A DNA stretch of 34,404 nucleotides, from positions 1-34,404 of the forward strand of contig JAIESI010000338.1 of the NCBI GenBank assembly GCA_019746135.1, in the 5' to 3' direction. Within the stretch, counting starts at the first letter, position 1. Every line of letters begins with the position of its first letter. A program made the position numbers and the translations under genes. A model generated the notes under the pieces. That model was not told where the DNA came from. It saw only the letters and a list, made by a program, of their open reading frames with translations, and searched no databases. This document shows positions 30,299 through 34,404 of this stretch, in pieces. The DNA is from Xanthobacteraceae bacterium. GTDB taxonomy: Bacteria > Pseudomonadota > Alphaproteobacteria > Rhizobiales > Xanthobacteraceae.

Positions 30299-31615
30299 AT
30301 GGCTTCCCCGCTCAAGGTGGGTATCGCCGGTCTCGGCACGGTCGGCGCATCCGTGGTGCGGCTCATTTCCGAGCAGCGCCAGGCGCTGGCGTTGCGCTGC
30401 GGCCGGCCGGTCGAGGTCGTTGCGGTCAGCGCGCGCAGCCGCGGCAAGGACCGCGGCATCGACATGCGGAAGCTCCGCTGGGTCGCAGACCCCCTGAAGC
30501 TCGCGACCGATCCCGGCATCGACGCCTTTGTCGAGCTGATCGGCGGGGAGGGCAATCCGGCCCGCGCCGCGGTCACGGCCGCGCTCAAAGCCGGCAAGCC
30601 GGTGGTCACCGCCAACAAGGCGCTGCTCGCCCGTCATGGGATCGAGCTTGCGACGCTCGCCGAGAAGCGCGGCGTGGCGTTGAACTTCGAAGCCGCGGCC
30701 GCGGGCGCGATCCCGATCGTCAAGACGCTGCGCGAAGGGCTCGCCGGCAATTCGGTGCAGCGCGTCTACGGCATCCTCAACGGCACCTGCAACTACATGC
30801 TCACGCGCATGGAGCGCGAGAAGCTGTCGTTCGAGGAGTGCCTCAAGGAGGCGCAGCGGCTGGGCTATGCCGAGGCCGACCCCTCGTTCGACATCGAGGG
30901 GCACGACACCGCGCAGAAGCTTGCGATCCTCGCAAGCCTCACCTTTGGCGTCCGCGTCGATCCGGGCGCGATCTATGTCGAAGGCATCACCTCGATCACC
31001 ACCGCCGATCTCGAAGCCGCCGATCAGCTCGGCTATCGCATCAAGCTCCTCGGCGTCGCGGTGAAGACCGAGCAGGGTATCGAGCAGCGGGTGCATCCGA
31101 CCTTCGTGCCCAAGGACTCCGCCATCGCCCAGGTGATGGGCGTCACCAATGCCGTGACTGTCGATGCCGAAGGCATCGCGCCGATTACGCTGGTCGGGCC
31201 CGGCGCGGGCGGCATGGCGACGGCTTCGGCGGTCGTGGCCGACATTGCCGACATCGCCCGCGGCGTGCGCGCCGCCCCGTTCGGCCGGCCGCAGGGCAAG
31301 CTCATCGTCAGCAAGAAGGCGCCGATGCAGCGCCATGAGGGCGGCTACTACATCCGCATGCTCGCGGTCGACAAGCCCGGCACCGCGGCGACCATCGCCA
31401 AGCGGCTTGCGCAGCACAACATCTCGATGGAATCCATCGTGCAGCGCCACAGCGGCCCGCCGGCGGGCGGCGCGGAAAAGGCGTCGGGTCCCGTTCCGGT
31501 CATATTGATCACCTATGCTACCACCGAGGATGCGGTGCGGAAGGCGCTCGCGGCAGTGCAGCGCGACAGGGTGATTTCCGGCCGGCCGCAATTGATCCGC
31601 ATCGAAAAAAATTGA
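30299..31615 (+). CDS. hom: homoserine dehydrogenase
   Basis: This enzyme reduces aspartate semialdehyde to homoserine, at the branch to threonine and methionine. The product has 438 residues from ATG 30299. The NAD(P)-binding start is KVGIAGLGTVGASVVRLISE. VVTANKALLARHG and NFEAAAAGAIPIVKTLREGL belong to the substrate site. The signature ILNGTCNYMLTRME is followed by EAQRLGYAEADPSFDIEGHD with the catalytic Asp/Lys region and TAQKLAILA. The C-terminal ACT domain (about 350-430) begins GGYYIRMLAVDKPGTAATIA and should give feedback control by threonine. The ribosome site is weak (AAGG). glpX follows after 67 bases. Confidence 0.97.
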   Translation: MASPLKVGIAGLGTVGASVVRLISEQRQALALRCGRPVEVVAVSARSRGKDRGIDMRKLRWVADPLKLATDPGIDAFVELIGGEGNPARAAVTAALKAGKPVVTANKALLARHGIELATLAEKRGVALNFEAAAAGAIPIVKTLREGLAGNSVQRVYGILNGTCNYMLTRMEREKLSFEECLKEAQRLGYAEADPSFDIEGHDTAQKLAILASLTFGVRVDPGAIYVEGITSITTADLEAADQLGYRIKLLGVAVKTEQGIEQRVHPTFVPKDSAIAQVMGVTNAVTVDAEGIAPITLVGPGAGGMATASAVVADIADIARGVRAAPFGRPQGKLIVSKKAPMQRHEGGYYIRMLAVDKPGTAATIAKRLAQHNISMESIVQRHSGPPAGGAEKASGPVPVILITYATTEDAVRKALAAVQRDRVISGRPQLIRIEKN

Positions 31616-31682
31616 TGATGGCCCGATAATAAGGCCAAGAGCCACAACAAGTCCCACAACAGGGCCAACAAGGAGACCGTCA

Positions 31683-32675
31683 ATGTCGTCGATCACCGTC
31701 GCGCCCAATCTGTTGATCGAGCGCGTCCTGACGATCGAAATCGTTCGCGTGACGGAGCGCGCCGCGGTGTCGGCTGCGCGGCTGCGCGGCCACGGCAAGA
31801 GCAAGGCGTCCGATCAGGCCGCGGTCGACGCCATGCGGCGCGAGCTGAACAAGCTGCCGATCGACGGCACGGTGGTGATCGGCGAGGGCGAGATGGACGA
31901 GGCGCCGATGCTGTTCATCGGCGAGGAGGTCGGCAACAAGACCGGCCCCAAGGTCGATATCGCCGTCGATCCGCTGGAAGGCACGACGCTCTGCGCCAAG
32001 AACATGCCGGGTGCGATCGCGACGCTGGCGATGGCCGACGCCGGCACGCTGCTGCACGCCCCGGACTGCTACATGGACAAGATCGCGATCGGACCGGGCT
32101 ATCCCAAGGGCACCGTCGATCTCGACGCGCCGACCGAGGAGAACATCCTCAACCTCGCCAAGGCCAAGGGCGTGAAGCCCGCCGAGATCACCGCGATCCT
32201 GCTCGACCGGCCGCGCCACGGCGACATCATCGAGGCGGTGCGCAAGACCGGCGCGGCGGTCGCGCTGATCAGCGACGGCGATGTGGCCGGCGTGATCCAC
32301 TGCGCCGAGCCCAAGACCGGCATCGACATCTATCTCGGCATCGGTGGCGCGCCGGAGGGCGTGCTCGCGGCGGCGGCGCTGCGCTGCATCGGCGGCCAGA
32401 TGCAGACTCGCCTCGTGATCGACAGCGAGGAGCTGCGCGAGCGCACGCTGAAGATGGGCATCAAGGACCCGAAGAAGAAATACGAGATCGAGGACATGGT
32501 CCGGGGCGACTGCCTGTTCGCCGCAACCGGCGTCACCACCGGGCCGATGCTCAACGGCGTCAAGTTCGGCAAGCAGGTGATCGAGACCGACACCGTGGTG
32601 ATGCGCTCGGTCACCGGCACGGTGCGGCGGATCGTGGCCGAGCACCGCGAGCTCGGCAAATTCCATCTCGATTGA
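31683..32675 (+). CDS. glpX: class II fructose-1,6-bisphosphatase
   Basis: GlpX removes the 1-phosphate of fructose-1,6-bisphosphate in gluconeogenesis and, in autotrophs, the Calvin cycle. AAGGAG lies 6 bases before the ATG. The 330-residue protein has the Li-sensitive phosphatase motifs VVIGEGEMDEAPMLFIGEEV and DIAVDPLEGTTLCAKNMPGA (metal ligands Glu, Asp and Glu), then YMDKIAIG, ALISDGDVAGVIHC and YLGIGGAPEGVLAAAALRCI. The leader (31639-31675) contains three loosely repeated units around (C)CACAACA. Its place after hom and before recJ is the order I know from Bradyrhizobium-like genomes. Here recJ is displaced by about 1.5 kb of small genes and repeats. Confidence 0.96.
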   Translation: MSSITVAPNLLIERVLTIEIVRVTERAAVSAARLRGHGKSKASDQAAVDAMRRELNKLPIDGTVVIGEGEMDEAPMLFIGEEVGNKTGPKVDIAVDPLEGTTLCAKNMPGAIATLAMADAGTLLHAPDCYMDKIAIGPGYPKGTVDLDAPTEENILNLAKAKGVKPAEITAILLDRPRHGDIIEAVRKTGAAVALISDGDVAGVIHCAEPKTGIDIYLGIGGAPEGVLAAAALRCIGGQMQTRLVIDSEELRERTLKMGIKDPKKKYEIEDMVRGDCLFAATGVTTGPMLNGVKFGKQVIETDTVVMRSVTGTVRRIVAEHRELGKFHLD

Positions 32676-32723
32676 TGAAGGTCTAGAGCGCGATGCGTTT
32701 AGGTTGAGTCGCACACCCTCGAT

Positions 32724-32782
32724 TGTCATGCCCCGCGTAGGCGGGGCATCCACTGGATCGCCCGCCTACGCGGGCGATGACA
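32724..32782. repeat. REP/BIME-like double palindrome
   Basis: Two hairpins lie inside a larger palindrome. TGCCCCGC...GCGGGGCA (32729-32748) and TCGCCCGC...GCGGGCGA (32758-32777) each have 8-bp stems and 4-base loops. The flanking TGTCA (32724-32728) pairs with TGACA (32778-32782). The wording (GCGTAGGCGGG, CCGCCTACGCGGG) is that of dispersed extragenic palindromes I know from Bradyrhizobium and relatives. It sits just downstream of glpX and could also end its transcript. Confidence 0.85.
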
Positions 32783-32817
32783 GCCGAGGAGGCGGATCGA
32801 CCTAAAATCATCCCGCT

Positions 32818-33066
32818 TTAGCGGGCCTGCGCCGCGCCGGCCGGCGCGGGGGCCCGCCCGGTGGTTTGCGCGGGGGCGCCCGCCGATTGCGCGGCGGGCT
32901 GCCCGGCAGGCGTCAGTGCGTCCTGCCCCATGACATTCACGCCGATCAGAAAGACAAATCCGAGCAGCACCACCATGGCTCCCAGGCCGAAGCCCGAGGC
33001 CCACAGGAGCAGGTTGCCGGCCGCTTGATCCGGAACCATCGGGCGGTTCTCGTCGTGGATGGTCAT
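32818..33066 (-). CDS. small single-span membrane protein, unknown function
   Basis: A strong AGGAGGT ribosome site lies 5 bases before the ATG. The 82-residue protein has a polar start (MTIHDENRPMVPDQAAG), one hydrophobic helix at about 18-44 (NLLLWASGFGLGAMVVLLGF then VFLIGVNVMG) and an Ala/Pro/Gln-rich tail (TPAGQPAAQSAGAPAQTTGR). The helix probably anchors it in the inner membrane with a disordered tail. No family is recognised. It is transcribed toward the repeat that follows glpX and away from the acetyltransferase gene. Confidence 0.75.
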   Translation of the reverse strand: MTIHDENRPMVPDQAAGNLLLWASGFGLGAMVVLLGFVFLIGVNVMGQDALTPAGQPAAQSAGAPAQTTGRAPAPAGAAQAR

Positions 33067-33156
33067 TGCGACCTCCTGAACATCGCGCCCTTGGGCCGAT
33101 AACGTCGCGGCTCCGGCAGTGTTCCGCCGCGCGAGTTCGTCGCGTATGTTGGGCCG

Positions 33157-33618
33157 ATGGCAGCGAACGTCGAGATCCGCCCGGTGCCTTTGAGCGAACG
33201 CGCGGCCTGGGAACCGCTATGGAAAGGCTATCTCGATTTCTACCAGACGTCGGTGCCGAAGGAGGTCTACGACGCCACCTGGGCACGGCTGCATGACCCC
33301 GCCGAGCCGATGGATCTGCTCGGTGCCTATGTCGACGGCACGCTTCTTGGCATCGTGCATTTCATCTATCACCGCTCGTGCTGGACGATTGGCGATTATT
33401 GCTATCTTCAGGATTTGTTTGTTGCGGAGAACGCGCGCAAGCTCGGGCTCGGCCGCGCGCTGATCGAAGCGGTTTACAGGACCGCGCATGAGGCCGGCGC
33501 GAGCCGCGTCTACTGGCTCACCCACGAGAGCAACGCCACCGCGCGCCTGCTCTACGACAAGCTCGCGACCTGGCCGGGCTTCATCGTTTACCGCCACCTG
33601 TTCGCGGACCGCATCTGA
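33157..33618 (+). CDS. GNAT family N-acetyltransferase
   Basis: The 153-residue protein begins NVEIRPVPLSERAAWEPLWK, the first GNAT strand and helix. LGAYVDGTLLGIVHFIYHRS and CYLQDLFVAENARKLGLGRA form the central sheet and the acetyl-CoA pyrophosphate loop (R-K-L-G-L-G-R-A, motif A, about 89-99). VYWLTHESNATARLLYDKLA is motif B with the usual Asn and Tyr. It acetylates an amine, with unknown substrate. The ribosome site is poor. Its stop codon lies inside an 8-bp inverted repeat (TTCGCGGA 33601-33608 / TCCGCGAA 33619-33626) ahead of the terminator. Confidence 0.92.
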   Translation: MAANVEIRPVPLSERAAWEPLWKGYLDFYQTSVPKEVYDATWARLHDPAEPMDLLGAYVDGTLLGIVHFIYHRSCWTIGDYCYLQDLFVAENARKLGLGRALIEAVYRTAHEAGASRVYWLTHESNATARLLYDKLATWPGFIVYRHLFADRI

Positions 33619-33631
33619 TCCGCGAAAGCAG

Positions 33632-33665
33632 ACCGCCCGTCACTGCGGAGGCGGTGACGGGCGGT
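33632..33665 (+). terminator. terminator hairpin after the acetyltransferase
   Basis: ACCGCCCGTCAC (33632-33643) pairs perfectly with GTGACGGGCGGT (33654-33665) around a 10-base loop, followed by GTTGTCGGGTTT. The 12-bp stem and the position 13 bases after the stop codon support termination. Confidence 0.8.
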
Positions 33666-33689
33666 GTTGTCGGGTTTCAGAGTGGTGGT

Positions 33690-33818
33690 GGCTGGAGCAT
33701 TTTCCGGCGAAAGCCTGCCCCGGACTTGATCCGGGGTGTGAAGCGGTTCGCCGCAGAAAATGCGACCAAACCAAAGAAGCTGGAGCTGTTTCCGATTCCG
33801 AAGGAACGGAAACAGCTC
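33690..33818. repeat. mosaic intergenic repeat ending in a strong hairpin
   Basis: The stretch begins GGAGCATTTTCCGGCGAA and continues GTGAAGCGGTTCGCCGCAGA and AAATGCGACCAAACCA, wording I know from dispersed repeats in Bradyrhizobium-like genomes. A second palindromic unit, GCCCCGGACTTGATCCGGGG, lies within it. It closes with GAGCTGTTTCCG (33783-33794) pairing perfectly with CGGAAACAGCTC (33807-33818) plus an inner TTCC/GGAA. The last hairpin directly abuts the stop codon of the next gene on the minus strand and may terminate it. Confidence 0.65.
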
Positions 33819-34084
33819 TAGCCGCAGACCCAGACGCGGCGCCAGGCCCAGCCATACGGCCCTGCCACGCGCACGGAGCGCCAGCAGCCGCCGCCGTAAG
33901 CGCCGTAGCCGTAGGCGGGATAGTAACCGCCGCGGTAGAAACCGCGATAACCCCAGCCCCGGCCCCAGCCGCCGCGGTGGTAGCCGCGGCCGCCGCGCCA
34001 GCCGCGCGCCTGGGCACTGTTGATGCCCGCCGCGGTGCCGATGGTGACGAGCGCCACCAGTGCAATCATGATTTTCCGAAACAT
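33818..34084 (-). CDS. small secreted Gly/Arg/Tyr-rich protein
   Basis: GGAG lies 9 bases before the ATG. The 88-residue protein has a signal peptide (about 1-26, MIALVALVTIGTAAGINSAQ then A). The mature part is almost only Gly, Arg, Tyr and Trp: GWRGGRGYHRGGWGRGWGYR, FYRGGYYPAYGYGAYGGGCW. It ends RRVWVCG, with two Cys residues (about 67 and 87) that could form a disulfide. Such proteins are common in rhizobia as small periplasmic or surface proteins with unknown function. Its stop codon touches a strong hairpin (33783-33818). Confidence 0.8.
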   Translation of the reverse strand: MFRKIMIALVALVTIGTAAGINSAQARGWRGGRGYHRGGWGRGWGYRGFYRGGYYPAYGYGAYGGGCWRSVRVAGPYGWAWRRVWVCG

Positions 34085-34260
34085 ATTGCCGGCTCCAGTT
34101 CCAAAAAGCCTTCACCCCGCGGCGTAGTTCACCATTCGGGTTGGGACAAATTTGTGGAATAGCGGGGGCGGATTGTGGCGGTTGCACGGCTGCCGGTCCG
34201 GCGAGGCCGCCGAAAGGGCTATAAAATCCGACTGATTCCAACGCGATGCGAGCTCTTGCC

Positions 34261-34404
34261 ATGACGGCCGCCCTGGCGACCGGGCCCCGTGTCCCGACGC
34301 GCCTGTTCCTCGATGTCGAACGCTCGGTGACCGGCCGCGCCTGGCGCGACCGGCTCGACGAGCGGGCGACGGCGCGCGCGCTGGCGATCGCGCAGCGCGC
34401 CGCG
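34261..34404 (+). CDS. recJ: single-stranded-DNA-specific exonuclease RecJ, N-terminal part
   Basis: Only the first 48 codons are inside the window and the gene runs off the right edge. PTRLFLDVERSVTGRAWRDR and LDERATARALAIAQRAA are the conserved N-terminus of alphaproteobacterial RecJ (F-L-x-V-E-x-S-x-T-G-R-x-W). RecJ is a 5'-to-3' ssDNA exonuclease of recombination and mismatch repair. An in-frame ATG at 34246 would add 5 residues. Neither start has a strong ribosome site. The catalytic DHH region lies outside. The identification rests on the opening motif and the glpX-recJ order. Confidence 0.85.
   Translation, partial: MTAALATGPRVPTRLFLDVERSVTGRAWRDRLDERATARALAIAQRAA

Overview
The window is GC-rich DNA with an alphaproteobacterial gene set. 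A Bradyrhizobium/omp2b-type porin, a class I PHA synthase, the order aminotransferase - homoserine dehydrogenase - glpX - recJ, a NodS-like methyltransferase, an orphan Bug binding protein and many GC-rich intergenic palindromes point to the Hyphomicrobiales, near Bradyrhizobium, Rhodopseudomonas, Pseudolabrys and relatives. This placement is inferred from gene content and remembered family features, not from a database search.

Layout. 1-2.8 kb: a small PsiF-like secreted protein, a frameshifted Nu-class glutathione transferase, a small Sel1-repeat protein, tRNA-Ser(GCT) with a palindrome running off its 3' end, and a TPR protein. 2.8-5.3 kb: a long untranslated stretch, a major porin, a strong terminator and a small XRE regulator. 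5.3-8.4 kb: a small His/Cys-rich membrane protein, then a cluster of a family 2 glycosyltransferase (broken by an in-frame TGA) and two SAM methyltransferases. 8.4-10.8 kb: an orphan Bug solute-binding protein, about 630 bp of large palindromes, and a toxin-antitoxin pair with an intact antitoxin and an amber codon in the ParE-like toxin. 10.8-16.5 kb: HCCA-isomerase-like protein, Uma2 protein, DUF3024 protein, orphan BrnA antitoxin, topoisomerase IV subunit B, DedA protein and a secreted HbpS/GlcG-like protein.

16.8-23.4 kb is the most distinctive part. Four paralogous metallo-beta-lactamase-fold hydrolases lie in tandem (three with twin-arginine signals, one without any signal), followed by a GMC flavoprotein oxidoreductase and a secreted diheme cytochrome c, with the HbpS-like gene divergent at the upstream end. 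The layout suggests hydrolysis of an ester or lactone, oxidation of an alcohol product, and electron transfer to the periplasmic respiratory chain. The substrate is unknown.

23.4-34.4 kb: argC, a VapBC-like module with a perfect 30-bp palindromic operator, a Tat-exported amidohydrolase, phaC, a small lipoprotein, an AlaC-type aminotransferase, hom and glpX, several small orphan genes separated by repeat palindromes, and the first 48 codons of recJ at the right edge.

Three genes in the first 11 kb (GST, glycosyltransferase, ParE toxin) each carry one simple lesion and are otherwise well preserved. This means either recent decay or base-calling error, and reads would be needed to decide.
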